The position numbers and the translations under genes were made by a program. Positions 54,591-62,749 of a DNA stretch of 64,000 nucleotides are shown here, piece by piece (position 1 is the first letter of the stretch; every line of letters starts with the position of its first letter). The stretch covers positions 620,001 through 684,000 of the forward strand of contig NZ_WOWO01000003.1 in assembly GCF_009831455.1 (NCBI RefSeq), in the 5' to 3' direction. Under the pieces are notes generated by a model. It worked only from the letters and a program-made list of their open reading frames with translations, was not told the origin of the DNA and did no database searches. This stretch comes from Salinirussus salinus (GTDB taxonomy: Archaea > Halobacteriota > Halobacteria > Halobacteriales > Haloarculaceae).

Positions 54591-55178
54591 ATGACGGGAA
54601 ATGATCTGGACGTTGACTTTCGGAACCGGATATACAATCGGGCTCTAGAAGAGCAAAACAGCAATCTGTGGAATTTTAAACGATACTACACCGCAGCGAG
54701 TTTCTGGTCTGTAGTTGACGTGGGAACAGACGCCTATATGGCGCTCGCTGGTGGTGTAATAACCTATGGACTGGCTTGGAGGAAAGTCCCAGTCTGGGTT
54801 ATGGCACTACTCTCGTTGTCCGTCGCAGCCATCTCCATTTTCAAAGGGAACAGAAAACCAGGCAAGCGAGCTGAGAAAATACACACCCTGGGGAGAAATT
54901 ACCAAGAGCTCTACGATGAGATCCAGGACTTCATAGAGTTAGATCTTAAGGACGGGGATAGAGAGAAGGAGTGGATTCGTGATCGTTTTGATGAGCTGGC
55001 TTCAGAACGCCACGATTTGAAAGCTGAGGCCACGCTAAGCGGTTTTTGGTACCGCTGGTTGAAATGGCGGCGCGGCGACGAGATCTATGAAGAGGCGGCT
55101 ACGACTGAGGAAGAACGAGAGCTGCTTGATCCAGAAGGATTCGAAAAAGAACAATCAGAGGAGGAAGGGGAAGAATGA
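54591..55178 (+). CDS. SLATT-domain two-membrane-segment protein (putative effector)
   Basis: A 195-residue protein. Residues 40-62 and 67-85 are the two hydrophobic helices (YMALAGGVITYGLAW and VWVMALLSLSVAAISIF), followed by a long amphipathic helical region (NYQELYDEIQDFIELDL). This is the SLATT plan: two membrane helices with a cytoplasmic coiled part, predicted pore-forming effectors that open on a nucleotide signal and damage the cell membrane. It starts 10 bases after the first nucleotidyltransferase and its stop overlaps the second one (ATGA). Confidence 0.75.
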   Translation: MTGNDLDVDFRNRIYNRALEEQNSNLWNFKRYYTAASFWSVVDVGTDAYMALAGGVITYGLAWRKVPVWVMALLSLSVAAISIFKGNRKPGKRAEKIHTLGRNYQELYDEIQDFIELDLKDGDREKEWIRDRFDELASERHDLKAEATLSGFWYRWLKWRRGDEIYEEAATTEEERELLDPEGFEKEQSEEEGEE

Positions 55179-56083
55179 GTATACCTGACAGCCAGCTAGA
55201 AACGTGGAGTAACCCAGGGGCAGATGACTCGGCCACGAAGACCTACAACCGAGTCAAGAACGTAATGGAGGACGACAACTCAATACCAAACCAGAAGGAC
55301 AAGAACTTCGAAGTTTACCTTCAAGGCTCGTATCGGAACTCCACGAACATCTACGCTGATAGTGACGTCGACTTAGTCGTTCAGCTGAATTCCTCGTTCA
55401 GACGCAATCTTTCCCGTCTTAATTCCACTCAGAAGTCCAGATACAAGGACTCGTTCTCCAGTGCAAGCTATGGATTGAGCGACTTTCATCAGGATGTAGT
55501 AGATACTCTTAGAGACCATTACGGTAGAAGCTCGGTCAGTGTAGAAGACCGAGCATTGGTTTTGGATAGTGATTCGCTACCTCTGCCCGCGGATATTGTT
55601 GTTTGCCAGCAGTATCGACGTTACAACCGCTTCCAGAGTTATTCTGACCAAGATTACGATGAGGGTATCCGTTTCAAAGATCAATCAACTGGAGAAGAGA
55701 TAATCAGCTATCCCAAAATCCATTACCAGAATGGAGCTGATAAGAACCAATCTGTCCACAGCAGATATCGGGAAACCATCCGAATAATCAAGAATGCCCG
55801 GTCATACCTGGTTGAGAAAGACGAAATAGAAGAAGGACTGGCTCCGTCCTATTGTATCGAGTGTTTGTTATATAATGTTCCTTCAGACGAGTATACCAAT
55901 GATTTACAGGAACGATACAGGAACGTCGTTGACTGGCTCGTGGAAGCAAGAATAGACGAGTTTGATTGCCAGAACGAGATTCAGGCTTTGTTCGGGAGCA
56001 AATCTACTCAGTGGTCTACTTCTGACGCGGATGAGTTCATTCGAAAGCTCGTGGATCTCTGGAATAACTGGTATGACTACTGA
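55175..56083 (+). CDS. CD-NTase-like nucleotidyltransferase (SLATT partner)
   Basis: A 302-residue protein. VYLQGSYRNSTNIYADSDVD provides G51-S52, D64 and D66, and LPADIVVCQQYRRY the third aspartate D140. This GSYxN-T-N-I plus PADIVVC type is a widespread CD-NTase form that often pairs with SLATT proteins. The C-terminal helical region includes RYRETIRIIKNARSYLV. It differs clearly from the previous nucleotidyltransferase, so the locus has two enzymes of different clades. The four-base ATGA overlap with the SLATT gene indicates a coupled pair. Confidence 0.82.
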   Translation: MSIPDSQLETWSNPGADDSATKTYNRVKNVMEDDNSIPNQKDKNFEVYLQGSYRNSTNIYADSDVDLVVQLNSSFRRNLSRLNSTQKSRYKDSFSSASYGLSDFHQDVVDTLRDHYGRSSVSVEDRALVLDSDSLPLPADIVVCQQYRRYNRFQSYSDQDYDEGIRFKDQSTGEEIISYPKIHYQNGADKNQSVHSRYRETIRIIKNARSYLVEKDEIEEGLAPSYCIECLLYNVPSDEYTNDLQERYRNVVDWLVEARIDEFDCQNEIQALFGSKSTQWSTSDADEFIRKLVDLWNNWYDY

Positions 56084-56144
56084 GTATCTGTTCTCGGAAG
56101 CGTAAGAAAGAATCTAGTGTCTTCAGCGGCTTTTCTCCTTGTAT

Positions 56145-56447
56145 ATGAGCGGAGACCAGTTATTGGATGAGGATGGTTTGCCGAAGCCGTATGAGATGGT
56201 GAGTGTCCTCGAAAAGGCTGTTGAACAGGGCGAGGTTCAGCGTGACTTGTTCAGGGAACTGGATGCCTTGGATGAGTACGGTTTGCAGTATCGGAAGGCG
56301 GTGGAGAGGATATGTCTTGAATTGGTGCTTTTCCTGGGAGAAGAGGACGCGGAGAGGTTGAAGCGTTCTCTCTGGGACTACGATTTTGATTCTGCTTACC
56401 AGTTGCTGGATAAGGAGTGGAGTAGGTCAGTGGATCAGTTCTTCTAA
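56145..56447 (+). CDS. Small hypothetical protein
   Basis: A 100-residue acidic, helical protein (MSGDQLLDEDGLPKPYEMVS, VERICLELVLFLGEEDAERL). It is co-directional with the cluster, 61 bases behind it, and a TATA-like TTTTCTCCTTGTATATG immediately upstream suggests its own promoter. No family recognised. Confidence 0.55.
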   Translation: MSGDQLLDEDGLPKPYEMVSVLEKAVEQGEVQRDLFRELDALDEYGLQYRKAVERICLELVLFLGEEDAERLKRSLWDYDFDSAYQLLDKEWSRSVDQFF

Positions 56448-56472
56448 GGGTTTGAATTCCGGTGGAAGAGAG

Positions 56473-56703
56473 TTATTCAATACTTCTCTGGACCTGTTCT
56501 CGGAACACTTCGAACTTCTGCTTCAGGTCCTCTAATTGGTTTTCGAGTCTGTGGGTTTTCTCGACGAGTTCCCGGTGGCTCAGGTTCTCGTATTCGTCCA
56601 GTGGTTCTGTGTCGGCTTGTTCGAGGTGTTGTTCCCCTTTCTTTGTGAGTTCTGCCTGTTTTGGGTGTTGGAAGACCCGTTTCTGTCCGTCGATCACTCT
56701 CAA
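56473..56703 (-). pseudogene. Truncated copy of the winged-helix gene
   Basis: Up to 76 residues from a TTG start. It repeats the C-terminal part of the protein at 57339-57746 (GQKRVFQHPKQAELT, EQADTEPLDEYENLSHRELV) but lacks the N-terminal winged helix entirely. The break is at RVIDGQ. It may be a dead fragment or a small coiled-coil interfering form. Confidence 0.7.
56549..56688. repeat. 140-bp direct repeat, copy 1 (copy 2 at 57412-57551)
   Basis: The 140 bases match 57412-57551 at all but two positions and in the same orientation, 863 bases apart. Such identity between non-functional and functional copies means a recent duplication. The A/T-rich membrane protein gene lies between them. 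Confidence 0.85.
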
Positions 56704-56705
56704 AC

Positions 56706-57302
56706 TTAAGAACTCAGGAAAAGAGAGATGAGTCCGGCTATCAAGAAGATTGCTTCAGCTATGAAGATTCCCGTTCTGAGTTTCTTGTTTTCAGACTTCA
56801 CCCACCCTATTGAGGCAATAAATCCAAAAATACCACTAATCCCGAATAGAGGGATTGAGAGGGTAATCAAAAATAGGTCAAATTCCCTATTCAATACTCG
56901 AATATTATACTCACGGGTCTCGGAGATAGTAATAGATCTGTTTATCTGCCTCTCTAAGTCTATTATTTGCTCCTTGGAATCATTGAGAGAGTTATTTAAT
57001 TCCTTGATTGTGTTGTTGGAATTGGCTAAAGCGGCATTAGTGTCTTTGATTTCTTCTTCAAGTTCCTCCACCTCTCCGACATAGTACGACCTTTTTTGCC
57101 CACAATTATTGTATTTCTGATACAGATCCGATGCGTTCTGGCGGGCGTCGGTGAGGTTAGCTATACAGGTGTCGTATTTCCCTTCCACCTCCAATAATGC
57201 TTTATTATTCAATAAATATCCAAAAATGAATCCTAAACATAGAGCGAAGACAACAATTAATGCAATAAATATGTGTTTCGTATTTACTGAATCGAATTCC
57301 AC
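56706..57302 (-). CDS. A/T-rich coiled-coil membrane protein
   Basis: A 198-residue protein. TM1 is at residues 10-30 (IFIALIVVFALCLGFIFGYLL), a long coiled coil of about 90 residues follows (EEIKDTNAALANSNNTIKEL), then two C-terminal membrane segments (LFLITLSIPLFGISGIFGFI and TGIFIAEAIFLIAGLISLFL). It has markedly lower GC than even the surrounding element and lies exactly between the two direct repeats. GTG start at 57302. Function unknown. Confidence 0.65.
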   Translation of the reverse strand: MEFDSVNTKHIFIALIVVFALCLGFIFGYLLNNKALLEVEGKYDTCIANLTDARQNASDLYQKYNNCGQKRSYYVGEVEELEEEIKDTNAALANSNNTIKELNNSLNDSKEQIIDLERQINRSITISETREYNIRVLNREFDLFLITLSIPLFGISGIFGFIASIGWVKSENKKLRTGIFIAEAIFLIAGLISLFLSS

Positions 57303-57338
57303 GGCCGAAATAGCGTGATTAATAATTAAATCTTTAAT

Positions 57339-57746
57339 TCACAGTTCCCGGTGTACCTGTTCTCGGAACGTATTGAATTTCTGTTCTAATTCTTCTATTT
57401 GGGTTTCAAGCCTGTGGGTTTTCTCGACGAGTTCCCGGTGGCTCAGGTTCTCGTATTCGTCCAGTGGTTCTGTGTCGGCTTGTTCGAGGTGTTGTTCCCC
57501 TTTGTCTGTGAGTTCTGCCTGTTTTGGGTGTTGGAAGACCCGTTTCTGTCCTTCTATTACTCGCTCCACCGTTCCGTCTGGTTTTGATACGGTGAGTAGT
57601 CCGTGTTGTTCGAGTTTTTCGAAGGCGTAGGTGACGTGGTGGTTTTCGAGTGTGGTGGCGGAGGTGATTTTTTGGACGTCGTCGTTGCCACTGTCGATCT
57701 GTTGGAGTATGATTTGTTCTTTGTCTCTGAGTTCTGGTTCAGTCAT
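57339..57746 (-). CDS. Winged-helix regulator of the transfer operon
   Basis: A 135-residue protein. The N-terminal winged helix (DKEQIILQQIDSGNDDVQKI, TLENHHVTYAFEKLEQHGLL) is followed by a C-terminal coiled coil. ATG at 57744-57746 overlaps the VirD4-like gene stop by eight bases; it is the last gene of the operon. It may control operon expression. The C-terminus is duplicated at 56473. Confidence 0.75.
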   Translation of the reverse strand: MTEPELRDKEQIILQQIDSGNDDVQKITSATTLENHHVTYAFEKLEQHGLLTVSKPDGTVERVIEGQKRVFQHPKQAELTDKGEQHLEQADTEPLDEYENLSHRELVEKTHRLETQIEELEQKFNTFREQVHREL

Positions 57747-59655
57747 CACTCGTTGTTAGGACGCATTGGGTTTCGAGTGCGGAGCAGAATCCGGAGTCGT
57801 CTCTGTAGAGGCAGAAGTTTTCGAGGTCGTCGCGTTGGTTGTGATCCAGTTCTGGGCATTCGTCCTCGATTTCTTCGTGTTCCTCTAACGTGTCTCCAGC
57901 TAACTCTAGGACGCGGTATTCGGCTTGTTTTAGTTCGTCTATCTGGGTGATGGGTTCGCCGTCTACGGTGTAGTAGTTGTACGTCCCGTTTTCGTCTTCG
58001 TGCTCTGAGCCGCGGCGGTTGACGGGGTCGGAGACGATGTTTTCCAGTTTCGCGGCTTTCCCTTCCTCGACGACGTAGAAGATTTCCCGGTCTTCTTCGA
58101 CGCCACGTCTCAGGTTTTTCAGGACTTTTCCTGGCTTCGACAAGGTGGAGTTCTCTGCTTCGAGGTGTGCGACTTCCTGGTTGGGTAGGTGGACGTGGCC
58201 GTCCGGTTTCTCTTCTTCTTGGCCCTGGTACAGCAGGTTGACGTGGAATCCTCTTTCTTCTAGGTCTTGTTTGGCTGCTGCGAGGAGTTCTTGGTGTGTT
58301 TCCCCGCCGGCGTTGGCCTGGTTTCCGAGGCTTTGCGTAAGCTGGACCTGGGTTTTGTTGCTGGTTCGGGCGGCGGCTTTCTCCTGTTTGATTTTGTCGA
58401 CGTCGCTGTAGTCGGCTTCCCAGGGCGGGTACGTGTTGAAGAGCACTGCGTTTCTCTGATTCTCTTCTGAGGGTTTCTGGACTGCGGCGCGGTACTTGCC
58501 CAATGAGGTTAACGTGGTTTTGTCGACGCCTTGAAGCATTCCTGCGATTTGGGACGTGTTTTCGCTGCCGCTGGGGTTGAACACGATTTTGCTGCGGCAG
58601 TTGTTGGAGACGGCCCGCTTCATCTCCGGTGCGAGTTGTTGGAGGTACTGTGTTGCGAGCCAGCAACCTAAACGGTATTCTCGTGCTTCGCTGAGGATCT
58701 TGGTGAAGTTGCTGCCTTCGCCGGCGAAGTTCTGGAGTTCGTCGACGTACAGGTAGAAGGGCTGTCTTTCTTCGAATGGTTGGGTGATGCGGCTTTGTGC
58801 TGCTGCCCAGATCTTTGTGATTACAATCGAGCCGACGAGTTCTGAGACTGTGCCGCCGACCTCTCCTTTCTGGATGTCGACGAGCACGATTTTTCCGTTG
58901 TTGACTGCTTTTCTGAAGTCTAATCCGCTTTCTTCTGCGCCGATGACTCTCCGGATGGTCGGGTTCATCACGAAGTCGTTCAATCGCCGCTGCAACGGCT
59001 CCATCTCATACGAAGTCATATCCTCCTTGACTCGGACGAGTTGTTCTCGGATGACGGAGTCCTGGGTCTGGTCTATGAGTTCGCTCAGGGGTTCGTCTTG
59101 GATGACGCAGCGGAAGACGTCGACCAAGGTCTTCGATTCGTTTTGTTTGATGTTGAGGTCGAGGTGTGCTCTGAGTAGTGTTTCGAGGACTCGTCCGAAC
59201 TGGTCTCCCCAGTTCTCGCTTTGGCGTTTGAAGAGGTCGATGAGGTCGGAGACGATGATTTCTTTCTGGTTCTCCCTCTGTGCTGTGTTCATTTCGTCCG
59301 TGATCTGGGGTTCGAGGACGTTGATCGGGGTGACGGGTTCACTGGCGGGGTTGATGTAGACTACGTCGTCCAGCCGGTTTTCAGGTAGTTTAGCGATGAC
59401 CTCGTCGATCATACTGCCTTTCGGGTTGACTATGCAGAGGCCGTGGTCTTTCTCGGCGTCCTGCAGTGCGACGTGGGTCAGCAACTGGGATTTGCCGTAG
59501 CCGGTCGGCCCGATGTTCAGGACGTGGGTCATCCTGTAGTCGTCGCTGAGGCCGACGTTTTCCTCGACTCCTAACTGGCTTTCGCGGAAGCCGAGGTAGG
59601 TCGTGTTCAGGTGTTCGGTGCTTTCGATCAGGGTACGGGTTTCTTCCGGGTTCAT
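57739..59655 (-). CDS. VirD4/TraD-like DNA-transfer ATPase
   Basis: A 638-residue ATPase. Walker A is GPTGYGKSQLL (about residue 49), and Walker B LYVDELQNF. AREYRLGCWLATQYLQQL is the conserved sensor region of coupling proteins. N-terminal membrane helices are absent, unlike VirD4. The C-terminus has four cysteines (CPEL, FCLYRDDSGFC, TQC) that could bind zinc. It would bring DNA to the secretion channel. ATG at 59653-59655 overlaps the previous stop by four bases. Confidence 0.85.
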   Translation of the reverse strand: MNPEETRTLIESTEHLNTTYLGFRESQLGVEENVGLSDDYRMTHVLNIGPTGYGKSQLLTHVALQDAEKDHGLCIVNPKGSMIDEVIAKLPENRLDDVVYINPASEPVTPINVLEPQITDEMNTAQRENQKEIIVSDLIDLFKRQSENWGDQFGRVLETLLRAHLDLNIKQNESKTLVDVFRCVIQDEPLSELIDQTQDSVIREQLVRVKEDMTSYEMEPLQRRLNDFVMNPTIRRVIGAEESGLDFRKAVNNGKIVLVDIQKGEVGGTVSELVGSIVITKIWAAAQSRITQPFEERQPFYLYVDELQNFAGEGSNFTKILSEAREYRLGCWLATQYLQQLAPEMKRAVSNNCRSKIVFNPSGSENTSQIAGMLQGVDKTTLTSLGKYRAAVQKPSEENQRNAVLFNTYPPWEADYSDVDKIKQEKAAARTSNKTQVQLTQSLGNQANAGGETHQELLAAAKQDLEERGFHVNLLYQGQEEEKPDGHVHLPNQEVAHLEAENSTLSKPGKVLKNLRRGVEEDREIFYVVEEGKAAKLENIVSDPVNRRGSEHEDENGTYNYYTVDGEPITQIDELKQAEYRVLELAGDTLEEHEEIEDECPELDHNQRDDLENFCLYRDDSGFCSALETQCVLTTSDD

Positions 59656-60623
59656 GGTTCTGCGTTGACGATGTTTTCCTGCTCGATACTGGGCAGCGAC
59701 AGCAAGGCTGCAAGCTCTGGAACCGAGGTCTGGAACCTGTGGCTCCACGAGCCGAAGCGGCGGTGAGCAACTGTTTCCGCGAAGTTGAGGATCTGGTTTT
59801 CTCGTAGGGATTTGACGGTGACTGTGTCGAGGTACTGGCCGGTATCCGGGTTTTCGAAGGTGTTGTAGCCGCCGCTGAGTTCCTTCACCCGGCTCTGCGT
59901 GTAGTCGTCGGCTCCGATCACCAGGAAACGGATGCTGGTGTAGAACCGGTTGGTACCGGCCTTCTCCTCTATCGCATCGGCCTGACGTTTCTCACGAGGT
60001 GTAGGACTCCGGCTTCCCCACAGCTTCTCCTTCTCTTTTCGGAGGTAGCCGATTCTCTGGTACGCCCGTTTCCGCCAGTACCACCGCTTCAGTGGTTTTC
60101 CTATGACGGGTTGGAACAGGATTTGCACGACGAACTTGGTGTCCCGCATCGCGTGCCTGTGCAAGGCCGAGACAACGGAATTGATTGGAGGCTTGTCGAA
60201 GTCGTGTTTCAGCGGGTACCAGTCATTTCTTCCCGTGGTCAGGATTCCGCCGCCGACCGTGTCCTCCGAGGTAACCGGGATTCCTTCGACACCGGTATTG
60301 AACCGGATTCCTGGCACCTGGTTCGTAAGGTGTGTCCTGAGTTTCCTTCCCAGGCGGATCGTCGGTACGGAGAACTGGATTTTGATTTTGTCAGGGTGGC
60401 TTCTCCTGATCTCGAATGCGGCGACCGGCGACGTATTCACAAATCCCAGCCACTTTGACTGGAGCTCTGTAACCGCCTTCACCAGGTTCACCGGAACCGG
60501 CGGAACATCTCCGTTCCTCGGCGTCCTGACCTCGATGCTGTGGCACCTTTGCACCGGGTTCCGAAGTCTTTCAGCTTCCTCTTCGGTTGGCGTGGCTGTG
60601 TAGTATCGGAGTCGGTCGATCAT
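59652..60623 (-). CDS. Transfer-operon protein of unknown function
   Basis: A 323-residue mixed alpha/beta protein without recognised motifs. KPLKRWYWRKRAYQRIGYLRK is a basic stretch. No membrane helix is obvious. It lies between the VirB4-like and VirD4-like genes with four-base overlaps on both sides, so it very likely works in the same machine, perhaps as an N-terminal half of a split ATPase. Confidence 0.65.
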   Translation of the reverse strand: MIDRLRYYTATPTEEEAERLRNPVQRCHSIEVRTPRNGDVPPVPVNLVKAVTELQSKWLGFVNTSPVAAFEIRRSHPDKIKIQFSVPTIRLGRKLRTHLTNQVPGIRFNTGVEGIPVTSEDTVGGGILTTGRNDWYPLKHDFDKPPINSVVSALHRHAMRDTKFVVQILFQPVIGKPLKRWYWRKRAYQRIGYLRKEKEKLWGSRSPTPREKRQADAIEEKAGTNRFYTSIRFLVIGADDYTQSRVKELSGGYNTFENPDTGQYLDTVTVKSLRENQILNFAETVAHRRFGSWSHRFQTSVPELAALLSLPSIEQENIVNAEP

Positions 60624-62749
60624 TGGTTTTCACCGTGGTTGATGATTCTGTGTTCGATGTCGGTGGATTCTATCCGGGTCCGGGTGTCCAGTTTTCCGGA
60701 GATTTTCAGGATTGCTTCGCTGTACTCGGCGTCGGTGCCGGTTTTGAGTTCGTAGAGTTCCTGTCGTTCGCGTTCCGACATTTGGAAGTAGTCGACGACG
60801 GAGTCCGGCACCCGGTCGTGCCGCATAAACACCTTGCCGGGGACATTGTCCAGGATTTCACGTCCTTCCCGGCAGTAGGTGAAGTGGGAAGCGTTCTGCG
60901 TAACCAGTGTGACAGCGGTGTTGGTGTCCCGGCCTTCGAGGACGAACTGGTTCAATACCTGACGGCCTTCCTCGTCGTTCATCAGGATACGGGCCTCGTC
61001 GATCAACACCAGTGTCTTCCGCTGGTCTTGGCTGACGTAGCTGTAGATCTCTCTGACCAGTTCGACAAGCTGGTGGACGTTTTGTTCCTGGCCTCGGTTC
61101 TCTACCTGGAAGCAGACGTGGCCTTCCGGGAAGCTGTAGTCACTGTTTCCGTCCAGGTACTGTACGGTGCCGCCGAGAGCTTTGATTACGTGTCTGTACT
61201 CTTGTTTCGGGTCGACGGCGATGATCTGTAGGTCGTTGTAGACGACGGCGGAGCGCAGCAGTTCGATTTTTGCTGCGTAGCTTTTTCCGGAGCCGACCAT
61301 TCCCATTCGGACCATTGAGTGGGAGGACCACTGGAACCGGTCTGCGAGGATGGGTGCTTGGTCGCTGGTATCGACGCCGTAGATAACTCCGTTGTCTCTG
61401 CGGGTGCTTTGGGTGCCGAATGGGAATCCTGCTGCTGCGCTGGTGGATGGGACTAACTGGGTTTCGTGTAGTGCGTCTCCGTACCCTGGGTGGTCGGTTT
61501 TGAAGGCCTGGTCGGTTCTGAGAACCGGTTTCGTGTACTGGATTTGCAGGGTGTCCAGCCGGTTCTGTATCTGCCGGTAGGTCTGGATGCAGTCTTCTCT
61601 GGTGTTGCCTTTGGCGGTGATGTAGACGCCGTAGTCAACTGCTGTGCTTCGGCGTTCGGCCAGTAGGTCGAGTATCCATTCCGTGTCTTCGAGCAGTGTT
61701 TCGAGTTTGTTGGTGCCTCTGTAGCCGTGTGCCAGGATGGAGTCGATTTCCGCGTTCAGCTTTTCGGCGAGTCTTTGAAGCTTGTTCGAGGCTTTCGGGC
61801 TTTTCCGTGGTTCGATGACCTGTGTTACGTCGACGAGGCCGTCGGTACGTAGCAGTTGCAGAGGCCAACCGAGTTCGACGGTGGAAGGGTACTCGGAGAT
61901 GTACAGCGTCTTCCTGTACCCGCGCAGGGTCGTTTTCTTGCCTTGTGTCGTCCAGTTCGGGGCTATCCCAGGGTCTCCGTTGACGTACCGTATTGACTTG
62001 TCTTTGAGTTCGCTTCCTGTGACTCGTTCTGCCTGGAGTTCCGCTGAGTTGACGGCGTCGATGACCTCGTTGCAGCGGCTGTCCAGTTCCTCTGTCAACG
62101 GTTTCTCGCCGGTTCCTTCGTCGGTGAGCTGTAGGAAGTCCGGGAGCAGGGTATCGGCGTTTTTCTCTGCGTAGATCTTGATGTAGTGGGTGGTGTAGGA
62201 CAGGTCTTGCTCGGTGAACTCCCGGCACCGCAGCATATACTCGTGGCGGAGGTCATCCCGGATGTCGCCGGGTTCATCCAGTTTCTGGATGTAGTCGTCT
62301 AGATCCAGGTGGTTCTGCCGGGAGACAACGTGGACAGGATAGTTCACCGTGTCCAGAAGACGGCGGTACAGGTTGTGTAGCGCCTTTCTCTCGTCCTCGG
62401 TCTTCATATCGAGATTGGTCGGTGTGACCTTGACGTAGGCCGCAGCTCTGTCGTCACTCATTCGGATGACCTTGGTAAACGGGGTCGCGTTGTCCTCGAA
62501 GTCGATCTTCTTTCGGTGAGTCCTGTATCTGACCAGGTTGTACAGCAGGGTGTCCAGGTGCTGGCCGTACACGGTGAGCCAGTACCAGGCCCCTCCAAGT
62601 ACTGCGGCGAGGATGAAGCCGGGTATGGAGGGTGCGAAGATGTACACCAGTCCTGAAGGGGTCAGTAACCGGAGCAGGTCTTTCACTGTGAACTGGCCGA
62701 AGAACTTGGTGGAGACCTCCAGTTTACCGGGGAAGCGGATTCCGGTCAA
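60620..62749 (-). CDS. VirB4/TraC-like conjugation ATPase with N-terminal membrane segment
   Basis: A 709-residue ATPase. The first 60 residues contain FGQFTVKDLLRLLTPSGLVY and two membrane helices (YIFAPSIPGFILAAVLGGAW, then YWLTVY), resembling the PrgI/VirB3 subunit fused to VirB4. Walker A GMVGSGKSYAAK is near residue 485, and Walker B TLVLIDEARIL near 580. VTQNASHF is the conserved sensor. It powers assembly or substrate passage in type IV secretion. It overlaps both neighbours by four bases. Confidence 0.88.
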   Translation of the reverse strand: MTGIRFPGKLEVSTKFFGQFTVKDLLRLLTPSGLVYIFAPSIPGFILAAVLGGAWYWLTVYGQHLDTLLYNLVRYRTHRKKIDFEDNATPFTKVIRMSDDRAAAYVKVTPTNLDMKTEDERKALHNLYRRLLDTVNYPVHVVSRQNHLDLDDYIQKLDEPGDIRDDLRHEYMLRCREFTEQDLSYTTHYIKIYAEKNADTLLPDFLQLTDEGTGEKPLTEELDSRCNEVIDAVNSAELQAERVTGSELKDKSIRYVNGDPGIAPNWTTQGKKTTLRGYRKTLYISEYPSTVELGWPLQLLRTDGLVDVTQVIEPRKSPKASNKLQRLAEKLNAEIDSILAHGYRGTNKLETLLEDTEWILDLLAERRSTAVDYGVYITAKGNTREDCIQTYRQIQNRLDTLQIQYTKPVLRTDQAFKTDHPGYGDALHETQLVPSTSAAAGFPFGTQSTRRDNGVIYGVDTSDQAPILADRFQWSSHSMVRMGMVGSGKSYAAKIELLRSAVVYNDLQIIAVDPKQEYRHVIKALGGTVQYLDGNSDYSFPEGHVCFQVENRGQEQNVHQLVELVREIYSYVSQDQRKTLVLIDEARILMNDEEGRQVLNQFVLEGRDTNTAVTLVTQNASHFTYCREGREILDNVPGKVFMRHDRVPDSVVDYFQMSERERQELYELKTGTDAEYSEAILKISGKLDTRTRIESTDIEHRIINHGENQ

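Noticed and set aside
52662-56083. Complete type IV CBASS or DNA 7-deazaguanine modification (dpd) system
   Set aside because: No QueC-like, OGG-like, or Dpd helicase/QueD-like gene is present around the TGT-like gene, so only a partial or hybrid relation can be claimed.
57739-62749. HerA-NurA DNA end-resection or HerA-type defence module
   Set aside because: The two ATPases lie in an operon with VirB6-like and small membrane proteins and no NurA-like nuclease, which fits conjugation better.
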